Source: Hyperoodon ampullatus
Lineage: Eukaryota > Chordata > Mammalia > Artiodactyla > Ziphiidae
Assembly: GCA_949752795.1 (NCBI GenBank)
Contig: CATKHW010000424.1
Location: forward strand, 372,001 to 436,000
Direction of reading: 5' to 3'
Length of the DNA: 64,000 nt
Positions 1 through 14,360 of this stretch are shown piece after piece. The position numbers and the translations under genes were made by a program. The notes beneath the pieces are model-generated. The model saw only the letters and a program-made list of their open reading frames with translations. It did no database searches and was not told where the DNA came from. Numbering within the stretch: the stretch's first letter is position 1; each line of letters opens with the position of its first letter.

Positions 1-855
1 ATTACAGAGCCTTGTTTGAAGAGGGCATGGATCATTTGTCTGACATGTTTCATGGAATATTGTGATGACAAGGGCATGGAGCATTGTGGTGAAAAAGTTC
101 ATGAAGCATTGTGATGACTGGAGTCACGGAGCATTGTGATGACAATGGCATGGAGCATTGTGATACCAAGTGTCATGGAGGATTGTGATGACAAAGGTAA
201 TGGAGCATTTTGATGACAAGGGCTTGGGACGTTGTGATGACAAGGGTCATGGAGCATTGCGATGACAAGTGCCATTGAGAATTTTGATGACAACGTCGTG
301 AAGCATTGTGATGACAAGTGCATGGAGCTTGCTATGACAAGGGTCATAGAGCATTGCGATGACAAGTGCATGGAGAATTGTGATGAAAATATCATGTAAC
401 ATTGTGATAAGAAGTGTCATGGAGCATTGTGATGACAAGGACGTGGAGAATTGTGATGACATGAGACATGGAGCATTGTGATGACCGGGTCTTGGAGCAT
501 TGTGATGGCAAGACCGTGGAGCATTGTGATGAGAAGATCACGGATAATTGTGATGACGAGCATCATGGAGCACTGTAATGACAAGAGGCATGGAGCATTG
601 TGATTACAGGGGTCTTGGAGCATTGTGATGACAAGGGCATGGATCATTGTGATGAGAAGGCCACGGAGCATTCTGATGACATGCGTCATGAATCTTTGTG
701 ACGACAAGAGCATGGAGCATTGTGATTACATGGGTATTGGAGCACTGTGATGACAAGGGTCATGGAGCCTTGGATGACAAGGCTGTGGAACATTGTGATG
801 GCAGGGGTTATGGAGCATTTCTATGACGGGGTAAAGGAGCATTGTGATGACAAGG

Positions 856-1740
856 GCATGGAACATTGGTCTGAAAATTTCATAGATTATTGTGATGAGA
901 TTCGGCATGGAGCATTGTGCTGACTAGGGCACGGAACACTGTGATACATGTGTTATGGGGGATTGTAATGACAAGTGCATGGAACATTGTGATGAGAAGA
1001 GTATCGAGCATTGTGATGACAAGCGTCATGGAGCATTGTGCTGACAAGGGCATGGAGCAATGTGATGAGAGGTTTCATATAGCATTGTGATGAAATGGCA
1101 TGGAGCATTGTGATGCCAAGGGTCATGGAGCTTTGTGATGACAAACGTCATGGAGCATTTTGATGACAAGGTCGTGGTTCATTGTGATGAGAAGGGCAGG
1201 GAGCATTGTGATGACAGGGTCATGGAGCAAACTGATGAAAAGTGTCATGGAACATTTTGATTACAGGGGTTATGGAACATTGTGATGTCAGGGGTAATGG
1301 AGCATTTTGATGAAAAGGGTCATGGAGCATTCTGATGAAAAGGTTCATGGAGCATTGTGATTACAGGGGTTTTGAAGCATTGTGATGACAAGGGCATGGA
1401 GAATTTTCATGAGAAGGCCATGGAGCATTCTTATGACATGCGTTATGAATCATTGTGACGACAAGGGCATGGAGCATTGTGATTACAGAGGTCTTGGAGC
1501 ACTATGATGACAAGGGTCATGGAGATTTGGATGACAAGGCCGTGGAACATTATGTTGGCAAGGTCCATGGAGCATTGTTATGACAGGGGTAATGGAGAAT
1601 TGTGATGACATGTGCATGGAACATTGGTCTGAAAATTTCATAGATTATTGTGATGAGATTCGGCATGGAGCATTGTGATGACTAGGGCACGGAACACTTC
1701 ATACATGCGTCATGGAGGATTGTAATGACAAGGGCATGGA
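856..1740. repeat. Local higher-order duplication in satellite A, period about 760 bp
   Basis: A distinctive module (cattggtctgaaaatttc, then tagattattgtgatgaga and ttcggcatggagcattgtg) occurs near 856-950 and again near 1,616-1,710. Its downstream neighbours are in the same order, including an imperfect 'gatacatg(tg/cg)' segment. This shows that blocks of many monomers, not only single monomers, have been duplicated. Confidence 0.7.
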
Positions 1741-2482
1741 GCATTGTGATGAGAAGTGTATCGAGCATTGTGATGACAAGCGTCATGGAGCATTGTGCTG
1801 ACAAAGGCATGGAGGATAGTGAAGACATGGGTAAAAGAGCATTGTGATGAAATTTTCATGGATCATTGTGGTGACAAATTTCACAGAGCCTTTTGATTAA
1901 GTGGGCATGGACCAGTGTGATGACAAGGTACTGGAGCATTGTAATGAGAGGACCATGGAGCCTTTTGGTGACATTTCTCATGGAGCATCCTGATGAAAAG
2001 GGGCATGGAGCATTGTGATTACAGGGGTATTGGATCCTTGTGATGACAAGACCGTAGAACATTGTGATGGCAGGGTTCATGGAGCATGGTTTTGACATGG
2101 GCAATGGAGGATTTTGATGACAAGGGCATTGAGCATTGGTCTGAAAACTTTCATGGATTACTGTGATGAGAGTTGGCATATAGCATTGTGATGACAAGGG
2201 CACAGAACACTGTGATACATGGATCATGGATGTTTGTAATGACAAGGGCATGAGGCAATGTGATGAGAGGCTTCATGGAGCATTGTGATGACAAGGGCAT
2301 GGAGCATTGTGATAACAAGGGTCATGGAGCATTTTGAATACAAGGGTCGCATATCATTGTGTTGTCAGTGGTCATGGAGCTCTGTGAGGACAGTGGTCAT
2401 GGAGCATTGTGATGACAGGGTCATGGAGCATTGTGATAAGAAGGTCATGGAGCATTGGGCTGAAAATGTTCATGGAGTATTG

Positions 2483-2555
2483 TGATGACAGGGTAATGGG
2501 GCACTGTGATGACAGGGTAATGGGGCACTGTGATGACAAGGTCATGGGGCATTGT
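2483..2555. repeat. Recent single-monomer duplication in satellite A
   Basis: The 24-bp variant monomer containing gggtaatggggcactgtg is present twice in succession without a difference (about 2,490-2,540), followed by a near copy. Exact neighbours are unusual in this degenerate array and point to recent slippage or unequal exchange. Confidence 0.7.
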
Positions 2556-4479
2556 GATGAGAAAACCATGGAGCCTTGTGATGACAAGTCTCATGGAGCA
2601 TGCTGATGAAAATATGCATGGAGCATTGTGATTACAGGGGTCATGAAACATGGTGATGAAAATGGCATGGAGCATTGTGATGCCACGGATCATGGAGTTT
2701 GTGATGACAAAGTTCATGGGACATTTTGATGACAAGGTCATGGTGCATTGTGATGAGAAGGGCAGGGATCATTTTGATGACAGGGTCATGGAGCAATTTG
2801 ATGAAAAGTATCATGGAATATTTTGATGACAGTGGTTATGGAACATTGTGATGTCAGGGGTCATGGAGGATTGTGATGAAAAGGGTCATGGAGCATTTTG
2901 ATGACAGGAGTTATGGGACATTGTGATGTCAGGGTTCATGGAGCATTGTGATGGTAAGGTCATGTAGCATTGTCATGACACGGATCACGGAACATTGTGA
3001 TGACAGGGGGGAGAGAGCATTTTAATGAGAAGTGCATGGAGCATTGTGATGACAAGGTTTTTGGAGCACTGTAATGATAAGGATGTGGAGCACTGTGATG
3101 ACAAGCGCATGGCTCATTGTGATGACATGGGTTGTGGAGCATTGTGCTCACAAGCGCATGGAGCATTGTGATGACAACGGTCATGGAGCATTGTGCTGAC
3201 AAAGGCATGGAGCATGGTGATGACAAGGATCACAGAGCATTGTGATGAAAAGTTCATGGAGCATTGTGGTGAGAAAGGTCACAGAGCCCTGTGTGACGAG
3301 GACATGGACCATTGTGATGACAAATGTCATGAAGACTTGTGATGACTTGAGTCACAGAACATTGAGATGACAGGGGTCTTGGAGCACTGTGATGACAAGG
3401 ACATGGAGCAATGTGATGACATTCTGATGACAAGTGGCATGGATCATTTTGATGACTGTTGTCATGTAGCATTGTGATGACATGGGTCATGGAGATTTGT
3501 GATGAGAAGGTCATGGAGCATTTGGCTGAAATTATTCATGGAGTACTGTGATGACAGGTGTCATGGAGCATTGTCATGAGAAGGGAATGGAGCAATGTGA
3601 TGAGAAGGTCCTGGAGCACTGTGATGAGAGGGCCATGGAGCCTTGTGATGACAAGGGTCATTGAGCATACTGATGAAATGGTGCATGGAGCATTGAGATT
3701 GCAGGGGTTTTGAGGCATTGTGATGACAAGAGCATGGAGTATTGTGATGAGAAATCAATGGAGCATTCTGATGACATGCGTCATGGAGCTTTGTGATGGC
3801 AAGGACATGGAGCATTGTGATTACAGGGGTCTTGGAGCATTGTGATGAAAAGGGAATGGATCATTGTGATGAAAAATGCATGGAGCCTTGTCATGACAGG
3901 TTTCAAGGAGCATACTGATGACAACTGTCAGGGAGCATTGTGATGATAAGTGTATTGAGCATTGTGATGACAAAGATCATGGATCATTGTGGTGAGAAGT
4001 CCATGGATAACTGTGATGACCAGCCTCATGGGGCACTGTGATGACAAGTTGTTATGGAACATTGTGATCAGAAGGGTTTGGTGCATTGTGATGACAGTGG
4101 TCATTGAGCGTTTTGATTTCATTGTGATAACAATAGCATGAAATATTATGGTGATGGACACGGTTCATTGTGATGACAGTGTTCATGGAGCATTGAGATG
4201 AAAAGGGGCATGGAGCATTGTGATTACAGGGCTGTTGGAGCATTGTGATGACAAGGGCATGGAGAATGTGATTACAAGAGCATGTAACATTGTGATGTTA
4301 AGTGTCATGGAGCATTGTGATGGCAAGACGGTGGAGGATTGTGATGAGAAGACCATGGATAATTGTGATGACGAGCGTCATGGAGAACTGTAATGACAAG
4401 GGGCCTGGAGCATTGTGATGACAGGTTTCATGGAGCATTGTGATGACAGGGGTGATGGAGTATTGGGATGACTAGTGAT

Positions 4480-7345
4480 GGAACATTGTTATATATGTGG
4501 TGAGAGAGCATTTTCATGAGAAGTGCATGGAGCATTGTGATGACAATGTTTATGGAGCATTGTGATGACAAGGATGTGGAGAATTGTGATGACAACCACA
4601 TGGCGCATTGTGATCACATCGGTAATGGAGCATTGTGCTGACAAGCTCATAGAGCATTGTGCTGACAAGTGTCATGGAACATTGAGCTGACAAAGGCATG
4701 GAGCATTGTGATGCCAAGGGTCACAGAGCATTGTGATGAAAAGTTAATGGAACATTTTGGTGACAAATGTCACAGAGACTTGTGATGATGAGGGCATGGA
4801 CCATTGTGATGACAAAGTCTTGAAGCATTGTGATGACTGGAGTCACGGAGAATTGTGATGACATGTGTCATGGAGCATTGTGATGAGAAGAGCATGGAGC
4901 ATTGTGATGACAGGGACATGGAGCATCGGTCTGAAAAATTTCATGGATTATTGTGATGACAGTGGGCATTGCACATTGTGAATGCAAGGGCATGGAGCAC
5001 TGTGACGAAAAGGTCATGGAGTATTGTGAAGTCAGGTGTCAGGGAGCATTGTGATGACCTATGTCATGGTGCATTGTGATGACAATGGCATGCAGCATTG
5101 TGATGACAAGTGTCATGGAGGATTGTGATAACAAAGGTAATGGAGCATTGTGATGAAAAGCGCTGGGCGCATTGTGATGAGAAGTGTCATGGAGCATTGT
5201 AATGACAAGGGCATGGAGCATTGTGATGACCAAGACAACTGAGAATTGTGATGCCAACGTCGTGAAACATTGTGATGACAAGCACATGGAACTTGCTATG
5301 ACAGGTGTCATGGAGCATTGTGATGACAAGTGCATGGATAACTGTGATGACAATAGCATGTAACTTTGTGATGAGAAATGTCTGGGAGCACTGTGATGAC
5401 AAGGACGTGGAGAATTGTGATGACAAGGGACATGGAACACTGTAATGACCAGGACATTGAGCATTGTGATTTCAAGACCGTGGAGCATTGTGATGAGAAG
5501 GTCATGGATAATTGTGATGACGAGCGTCATGGAGCACTGTAATGACAAGGGAAATGGAGCATTTTGATGACAGGTGTCATGGATCATTGTGATTACAGGT
5601 GTCTTGGAGCATTGTGATGACACTGGCATGGAGCATTGTGAATGAGAAGGCCATGGAGCATTCTGATGACATGCGTCATGGAGCTTTGTGATGACAAGGG
5701 CATGGAGCATTTGTCTGAAAATTTTCATGGATTATTGTGATGAGAGAGGGCATGGAGCATTGTGATGACAAGGACAGGGAACACTGTGATACATGGGTCA
5801 TGGAGGATTGTAATGACAAGGTCATGGAGCACTGTGATGAGAAGGGCATCGAACATTGTGATGACAAGCGTCATGGAGCTTTGTGATGACAAGGGCATGG
5901 AGCAATGTGATGAGAGGCTTCATGAAGCATTGTGATGACAATGGCATGGAGCATTGTGATGCCAAGTGTCATGGAGCTTTTTGATGACAAAGGTCATGGA
6001 GCATTTTGATGACAAGGGAGTGGTGCATTGTGAGGATAACGGCATGTAGCATTGTGAAGATAGGGGTCATGGAACATTGTGATGACAGTGGTGAGGGAGT
6101 ATTTTGATGACTAGTGATGGAACATTGTGATATCAGTGGTGAGAGAGCATTTTCATGAGAAGTGCATGGAGCATTGTGATGACAATGTTTATGGAGCATT
6201 GTGATGACAAGGATGTGGAGCATTGTGATGACAACCGCATGGCACATTGTGATCACTTCGGTCATGGAGCATTGTGCTGACAAGCTCATAGAGCATTGTG
6301 ATGACAAGTGTCATGGAACATTGTGCTGACAAAGGCATGGAGCACTGTGATGCCAAAGGTCACAGAGCATTGTGATGAAAAGTTCATGGAACCTTTTGGT
6401 GACAAATGTCACAGAGACTTGTGATGATGAGGGCATGGACCATTGTGATGACAAAGTCTTGAAGCATTGTGATGACTGGAGTCACGGAGCATTGTGATGA
6501 CATGTGTCATGGAGCATTGTGATGACAAGTGCATGGAGCATTGTGATGACAGGGACATGGAGCATCGGTCTGAAAAATTTCATGGATTATTGTGATGACA
6601 GTGGGCATTGCACATTGTGAATGCAAGGGCATGGAGCACTGTGAAGAAAAGGTCATGGAGTATTGTGAAGTCAGGTGTCAGGGAGCATTGTGATGACCTA
6701 TGTCATGGTGCATTGTGATGACAATGGCATGGAGCATTGTGATGACAAGTGTCATGGAGGATAGTAATGACAAAGGTAATGGAGCATTGTGATGAAAAGC
6801 GCTTGGAGCATTGTGATGAGAATTGTCATGGAGCATTGTAATGACAAGGGCATGGAGCATTGTGATGACCAAGGCCACTGAGAATTTTGATGCCAACGTC
6901 GTGAAACATTGTGATGACAAGCACATTGAACTTGCTATGACAGGTGTCATGGAGCATTGTGATGACAAGTGCATGGATAATTGTGATGACAACAGCATGT
7001 AACTTTGTGATGAGAAATGTCTTGGAGCATTGTGATGACAAGGACGTGGAGAATTGTGATGACAAGGGACATGGAGCACTGTAATGACCAGGGCATTGAG
7101 CATTGTGATTTCAAGACCGTGGAGCATTGTGATGAGAAGGTCATGTATAATTGGGATGACGAGTGTCATGGAGCACTGTAATGACAAGGGAAATGGAGCA
7201 TTTTGATGACAGGTGTCATGGATCATTGTGATGATAGGGGTCATGGAGCATTCTGATGAGACGCTTGTGGAGTATTCTAATGACACTGGCATGGAGCATA
7301 GTGATGAAAAGGGCATGGAGCATTGTGATGAAAAAGGCATGGAAC
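4480..7345. repeat. Two copies of a higher-order block, offset about 1,640 bp
   Basis: The order of variant monomers from about 4,480 to 5,600 is repeated from about 6,120 to 7,240. Matching landmarks are the 'ggtgagagagcattttcatg' monomer at 4,498 and 6,138, 'gagcatcggtctgaaaaatt' at about 4,920 and 6,559, and the segment read on the minus strand as 79 codons at 5,187 and 6,826. Offsets are constant at 1,639-1,640 bp. Identity is clearly higher than between random monomers, so this is a relatively young block duplication. Confidence 0.85.
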
Positions 7346-9689
7346 CTTTTCATGACAGGGTTCAAGGAGCATTCTGACGACAAGTGTCAGGGAGCATTGT
7401 GATGACAAGTGTATTGAGCATTTTGATGACAAATTTCATGCAGCATTGTGATGACAGGCATCATGGAGCGTTGTGATGACAAGTGTTATGGAACATTGTG
7501 ATCACAAGGGTTTGGAGCATTGTGATGACAGAGGTCATGGATCATTTTCATTTCAAGGAGCATGGAGCATTGTGATGACATGGGCATGAAGCAATGTGAA
7601 CCCAAGGTTCACCGAGGATTTTGATGACAATTGGAATGGAGTATTGTGATGTCAAGTGCATGGAGCATTGTGATGAAAATGTCATGAAGCATTTTGCTGA
7701 CAAAGGCATGGAGCATTTTGATGACAAGAATAATGGAGCACTGTGATGACAAGCATCACGGAGCATTGTGATTACAGGGGTCATGGAGCATTGGGATGGC
7801 AAGGGCATGGATCATTGTGATGACAAGGGTCATGGAGCATTTTGATGACAAGAGTCCCGGATCATTGTGTTGTCAGGGGTCATGGAGCATTGTGATGACA
7901 GTGGTAATGGAGCATTGTGATGACAGGTTCATGGAGCATTGTGATGAGAAGGTCAAAGAGCATTGGGCTAAAAATATTCATGGAGTATTGTGAAGGCGGG
8001 GGTCATGGAGCATTGTGATGACAAGGGAATGGAGCATTGTGATGACAAGGTACTGAAGCATTGTGATAAGAAAACATTGGAGCCTTGTATTGACGAGTCT
8101 CATGGAGCATTCTGATGAAAAGGGGCATGGAGAATTGTGATTACATGGGTCTTGGAACATTGTGAAGAAAAGGGCATGGATCATTGTGATGAAAAAGTCA
8201 TGGAGCCTTTTCATGACTGGGTTCAAGGAGCATAATGACGACAAGTGTCAGGGAGCATTGTGATGACAAGTGTATTGAACATTGTGATGACAGAGGTCAT
8301 GGAGATTTGTGATGAGAAGACCATGGATAATTGTGATATAGAGCTTCATGGGGCATTGTGATGACAAGTTTTATGAAACACTGTGATCACAAGGGTTTGG
8401 AACATTGTGATGACAGAGGTCATGGAGCATTTTGATTTCATTGTAATGAAAATAGCATGAAACATTATGATGATGGGCATGGTTCATTGTGATGACAGGG
8501 TTCATGGAGCACGGAGATGAAAAGGGGCATGGAGCATTGTGATTACAGGGGTCTTGGAGCATTGTGATGAGACGTTCATGGAGCATTGGGCTAAAAATGT
8601 TCATGGAGAATTGTGATTACAGGGGCCATGGAGCACTGTGATGACAAGGGTCATGGAGCACTGTGACGACAAGGGTCACGGAATATTCTGATTAAAGGTG
8701 TCATGGATCATTGGGATGACAAGGGCATGGATCATTGTGATGACAATATCATGGAGATTTTTGATGACAAGAGTCCCGGATCATTGTGTAGTGAGGGGTC
8801 ATGGAGCGCGGGGATGACAGTGGTCATGGAGCATTGTGATGACAGGGGTCATGGTGCATTGTGATGAGAAGGTCATGGATCATTGGGCTGAAAAAGTTCA
8901 TGGAGTATTGTGATGACAGGGGTCATGGAGCATTGTGATGACAAGGGAATGGAGCATTGTGATGACAAGGTCCTGGAGCATTGTGCTGAGAAGACCATGG
9001 AGTCTTGTGATGACAATTCTCATGGAGCATTCTGATGAAAAGCGGCATGGAGCATTGTAATTAATGGGGTCTTGGAGCATTGAGATGACAAGGGCATGGA
9101 GCATGGTGATGAGAAGGCCATGGAGCTTTCTGATGACATGTGTCATGGAGCTTTGTGAAGACAAGCACATGGAGCATTGTGATTACCGGGGTCTTGGAGC
9201 ATTGTGATGAAAAGGGCATAGATCATTGCGATGAAAAATGCATGGAGCCTTGTCATGACAGGGTTCTAGGAGCATACTGAAGACAAGTGTCAGGGAGAAT
9301 TGAGATGACAAGTATATTGAGCATTGTGATGACAAAGGTCATGGAGCATTGTGATGAGAAGACCATGGATAATTGTGATGACGAGCTTAATGGGGCGTTG
9401 TGATGCCAAGTGTTATGGAATATTGTGATCACAAGGGTTTGGGGCATTTTGGTGTCAGAGGTCATGGAGAATGTTGATTTCATTGTGATGACAAGAGCAT
9501 GAAGCATTATGATGATGGGCATGGTGCATTGTGATGACAGGGTTCATGCAGCATTGAGATGAAAAGTGGCATGGAACATTGTGATGACAAATGTCATGAA
9601 GCATTGTGATGACTGGAGTCACGGAGCATTGTGATGACAGGGTTCATGGAGCATTGTGATAACAAGGGCATGGAGAATTGGGATGAAAG

Positions 9690-9805
9690 GGGCATGGAGC
9701 ATTGGTCTGACATGTTTCATGGATTATTGTGATGAGAGAGGGCATGGCACATTGGTCTGACATGTTTCATGGATTATTGTGATGACAGAGGGCATGGCAC
9801 ATTGT
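9690..9805. repeat. Short tandem duplication of the 'ggtctgacatg' module
   Basis: A segment of about 64 bp starting cattggtctgacatgtttc, ending at gggcatggca, is present twice in direct succession with one clear difference (gagag versus cagag). It is a local duplication of a marker module found elsewhere in satellite A. Confidence 0.7.
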
Positions 9806-10364
9806 GATAACTAGCGCATGGAGCATTGTGATGACAAGGTCATTGATTATTGTGAAGAAAGGTGTCAGGGAGCATTGTGGTGACATATGTCACGGTGCAT
9901 TGTGATGACAATGGCACTGAACATTGTGATGCCAAGTGTCATGGAGAAATGTGATGACAAATGTAATGGAGCATTGTGATGACAAGGACTGGGACCATTG
10001 TGATGACAAAGGTAATGGAGCATTATGATGACAAGGGAATGGATCATTGTGATGTCAAGGGTCATGGACCATTTTGATGACAAAAGTCCCGGATCATTGT
10101 GTTGTCAGGTTTCATGGAGCATTGTGATGACATGTGTCATGGAGCATTGTGATGAGATGGGTCATGGAGCATTGTGATGACAAGGGTCTTGGAGCATTCT
10201 GATGACAAACTTGTGGAGTATTATGATGACAATGGCATGGAGCATTGTGAGAAAAAGGGCATGGAGCATTTTGATGAAAAAGGCATGGAGTCTTTTCAAG
10301 ACAGGGTTCAAGGAGCATTCTGAGGAAAAGTGTCAGGGAGCATTGTGATGACAAGTGTATTGAG

Positions 10365-10425
10365 CATTGTGATGACAAAGTTCATGGAGCATTGTGATGA
10401 CAAAGTTCATGGAGCATTGTGATGA
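10365..10425. repeat. Exact monomer duplication in satellite A
   Basis: The monomer gcattgtgatgacaaagttc plus atgga is repeated without change around 10,369-10,418. It is a very recent slippage-type event within the otherwise degenerate array. Confidence 0.6.
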
Positions 10426-12439
10426 CAAGGGCATGGATTATTGTGATGACAGGCATCATGGAGCATTGTGATGACAAGTGTTATGGAGCGTTGTGATGAC
10501 AAGTGTTATGGAACATTCTGATCACAAGTGTTTGGAGCATTGTGATGAGAGAGCTCATGGATCATTTTTATTTCAAGAATCATGGAGCATTGTGATGACA
10601 AGGGCATGAAGCAATGTGATCCCAAAGTTCATGGAGGATTGTGATAACACAGTTAATGGAGAATTGTGAGGACAAGTGAATGGAGCATTGTGATGAAAAG
10701 GTCATGTATCATTTTGCTGACAAAGGCATGGAGCACCGTGATGACAAGTGTCATGGAGCTATGTGACAACAAGCGTCAAGGACCATTGTGATTACAGGGG
10801 TCATGGAGCATGGGGATGACAAGCGCATGGAATATTCTGATGAAAAGTGGCATGGATCATTTTGATAGCTGTGGTCATGTAGCATTGTGATGACATGGGT
10901 CATGGAGCATTGTGATGAGAAAGTCATGGAGCATTGGGCTGAAAATATTCATGGAGTACTGTGATGACAGGTGTCATGGAGCATTGTGATGAGAAAGGAA
11001 TGGAGCAATGCGATGAGAAGGTCCTGGAGCATTGTGATGAGAGGGCCATGGTGCCTTGTGATGACAAGTGTCATGGAGCATTGTGCTAACAAAGGCATGG
11101 AGCATTGTGATTACAAGGGACACAGAGCATTGTGAAGAAAAGTTCATGGAGCATTGTGGTGACAAAGATCACAGAGCCTCATGTGACGAGGGCATGGATC
11201 ATTGGTCTGACAATTTTCATGGATTATTGTGATCACAGTGTGCATGGAGCATTATGATGACAAGGGCATGGAGCATTGTGGTGACAAAGATCACAGAGCC
11301 TTGTGTGACCAGGGCATGGACCATTGTGATGACAAAGGTCATGAAGCATTGTGATGACTGGAGTCACGGAGCATTGTGATGACAGGTGTCATGGAGCATT
11401 GTGATGACAAGGGAATTGTGCATTGTGATGAGAAAGCCATGGAGCATTCTGAAGACATGCATCATGGAGCTTTGTGATGACAAGGACATGGAGCATTTTG
11501 ATTTCATGTGTATGGAGCCTTGTGATGACAAGGGTCATGGAGCCTTGTGATGACAAGGCTGTGGAACATTTTGATGACTGGGATCATGGAGCATTGTTAT
11601 GACAGTGGTAATGGAGCATTGTGATGACAAGGCCATGGGGCATTGGTCTGAAAAGTTTCATGGATTATTGTGATGAGAGTGGGACTGGAGCACTGTGATG
11701 AAAAGGGCCTGGAACACTGTGGTACAGGGTTCATGGAGGACTGTAATGACAAGGGCATGGAGCATTGTTATGAGAAGGGCATCGAACATTGTGATGACAA
11801 GCGTCATGGACATTTGTGATGACAAGGGCATGGAGCAATGTGATGAGAAGGTTCCTGGAGCATTGTGATGACAATGACATGGAGCATTGTGATGCCAAGG
11901 GTCATTGAACTTTGTGATGACAAAAGTTATGGAGAATTTTGATGACATGTGTTATGGAGCATTTTGAGGTCAGGGGTCATGGAGCACTGTGATGATAAGT
12001 GCATGTAGTATTGTGATGACAGGGGTCATGGAACATTGTGATAAGAAGGGTGAGGGAGTATTGTGATGACTAGTTATGGAACAGTGTGATATCAGGGGTG
12101 ACAGAGCATTTTGATGAGAAGTGCAGGGAGCATTGTGATGACAAGCTGGTGGAGCATTGTGTTGACAAGCACATGGAGCATTGTGATGACAAGTGTCTTT
12201 GTGTATTTTGCTGAGAAAGGCATGGAGCATTGTGATGACAAGGGTCATGGAGCATTGTGATGAAAAGTTCATGGAGCATTGTGGTGACAGGTCACAGAGC
12301 CTTGTGATGACGAGGGCACTGACCATTGTGATCACAAAGATCATGAAGCATTGTGATGAATGGAGTCACGGAGCATTGTGATGACAGCGGCATGGAGCAT
12401 TGGGATGTCAAGGGCATGGAGCATTGTGATGACAGGGGC

Positions 12440-13990
12440 ATGGAACATTTTGATGGTAAAACCCTGAAGCATTGTGATGAGAAGACCCTGGGTAATTGTG
12501 ATGACGAGAATCATGGAGCACTGTACTGACAAGGGGCATGGAGCATTGTGATGACAGGTGTCAGGGAACATTGTGATGACAGAGGTCATGGAGCATCGTG
12601 ATGACAAGGTCATGGAGTATTGTGATGACAAGGGCTTGGAGCATTGTGATGACAAGTGTCATGGAGCATTGTGATGACAATGGCATGGAGCATTTTGATG
12701 ACAACCTCATGGATTATTGTTAAGATAGGTGTCAGGGAGCATTGTGATGACATATGTCATGTTCCATTGTGATGCCAATGACATGGAGCATTGTGATGCC
12801 AAGTGTCATGGAGGATTGTGATGACAAAGGTAAAGGAGCTTTGTGATGACAAGGGCATGGATCATTGTGATGACAAGGGCCATTGAGAATTTTAATGACC
12901 AGGTCTTGAAACATTGTGATGACAAGCGCATGGAGCTTGCTATGACAGGGGTCCTGGAGCATAGTGATGACAAGTTCATGCAGAACTGTGATGACAAGAG
13001 CATATAAAATTGTGAGGAGAAGTGTCAAGGAGCATTGTGATGATAAGGACGTGGAGCATTGTGATGACAAGGGACATGGAGCATTGAGATGACCAGGGCA
13101 TGGAGCATTGTGATGGTAAAACCCTGAAGCATTGTGATGAGAAGACCTTGGGTAATTGTAATGACGAGCATCATGGAGCACTGTACTGACAAGGGGCATG
13201 GAGCATTGTGATGACAGGTGTCAGGGAGCATTGTGATGACAGAAGTCATGGAGCATTGTGCTGACAAGGGCATGGAGTATTGTGATGACAAGGGCTTGGA
13301 GCATTGTGATGACAAGTGTCATGGAGCATTGTGATGACAATGGCATGGAGCATTGTGATGACAACGTCATGCATTATTGTTAAGATAGGTGTCAGGGAAC
13401 ATTGTGATGACATATGTCATGTTCCATTGTGATGCCAATGACATGGAGCATTGTGATGCCAAGTGTCATGGAGGATTGTGATGACAAAGGTAAAGGAGCT
13501 TTGTGATGACAAGGGCATGGATCATTGTGATGACAAGGGCCATTGAGAATTTTAATGACCAGGTCTTGAAACCTTGTGATGACAAGCACATGGAGCTTGC
13601 TATGACAGGGGTCCTGGAGAATTGTGATGACAAGTGCATGCAGAATTGTGATGACAAGAGCATATAACATTGTGAGGAGAAGTGTCAAGGAGCACTGTGA
13701 TGATAAGGACGTGGAGAATTGTGATGACAAGGGACATGGAGCATTGAGATGAACAGGGCATGGAGCATTGTGATGGTAAAACACTTAAGCATTGTGATGA
13801 GAAGACCTTGGGTAATTGTGATGACGAGCATCATGGAGCACTGTACTGACAAGGGTCTTGGAGCATTGTGATGACAGGTGTCAGGGAACATTGTGATGAC
13901 AGAGGTCATGGAGCATTGAGATGACAAGGGCTTGGAGCATTGTGATGACAAGGGCTTGGAGCATTGTGATGACAAGTGTCATGGAGCATT
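12440..13990. repeat. 660-bp higher-order repeat in satellite A (about 2.4 copies)
   Basis: Landmarks recur every 660 bp: 'ttgtgatggtaaaac' at about 12,447, 13,107 and 13,767; 'gttaagataggtgtcaggg' at about 12,720 and 13,380; 'aattttaatgaccaggtctt' at about 12,890 and 13,550. Intervening monomers keep the same order and private variants. This block lies just before the array edge at 14,355. The counterpart region in block 2 (about 37,400-37,760) has only one pass through these landmarks, so the expansion is specific to block 1. Confidence 0.88.
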
Positions 13991-14360
13991 GTGATGACAT
14001 TGGCATGCAGCATTGTGATGACAAGGGACATTGAGAATTTTTATAACAATGTCATGAAGCATTGTGATGACAAGCATATGGAGCTTGCTATGACATGGGT
14101 CAGGGAGCATTGCGATGACAAGTGAATGGAGAATTGTGATGACAAAAGCATTTAACATTGTGATGAGAAGTGTCATCGAGCATTGTGATGACAAAGAGGT
14201 GGAGAATTGTGATGACAAGGGACATGGAGCATTGTGATGACCAGGGCATGGAGCAATGTGATGTCAAGACGGTGGAGCATTGTGATGAGAAGGCCATGGA
14301 TAATTGTGATGACGAGCATCATGGAGCATTATGATGACAAGAGCCGTGGAGCATTCTGAC

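Larger units (their letters stand above)
1..14355. repeat. Satellite A, block 1 (degenerate 24-25 bp minisatellite)
   Basis: The whole stretch is a tandem array of a monomer with core ggagcattgtgatgac followed by aaggg(t)cat, 24 or 25 bp depending on the extra t. Copies differ by substitutions and small indels. All monomers point the same way. The plus strand is G-rich and C-poor (about 9 G to 3 C in the consensus monomer). Because 24 bp equals eight codons, long stop-free frames arise on the minus strand; they are not genes. The array runs off the left edge and ends sharply at about 14,355, where L1-derived satellite begins. Higher-order duplications inside it are listed separately. Confidence 0.95.

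Noticed and set aside
5039..5728. Minus-strand open frame of 229 codons (and similar frames at 6,678, 13,392, 12,732 etc.) rich in His, Ser and Cys
   Set aside because: A 24-bp monomer keeps frame by arithmetic, and the 'protein' is the reverse translation of the satellite monomer. Frames start and stop wherever a 25-bp monomer or a mutation changes frame; there is no conserved start or domain.
1..14355. CRISPR-like look of short regular repeats
   Set aside because: There are no spacers: monomers follow each other directly and degenerate gradually. The context is a mammalian genome.
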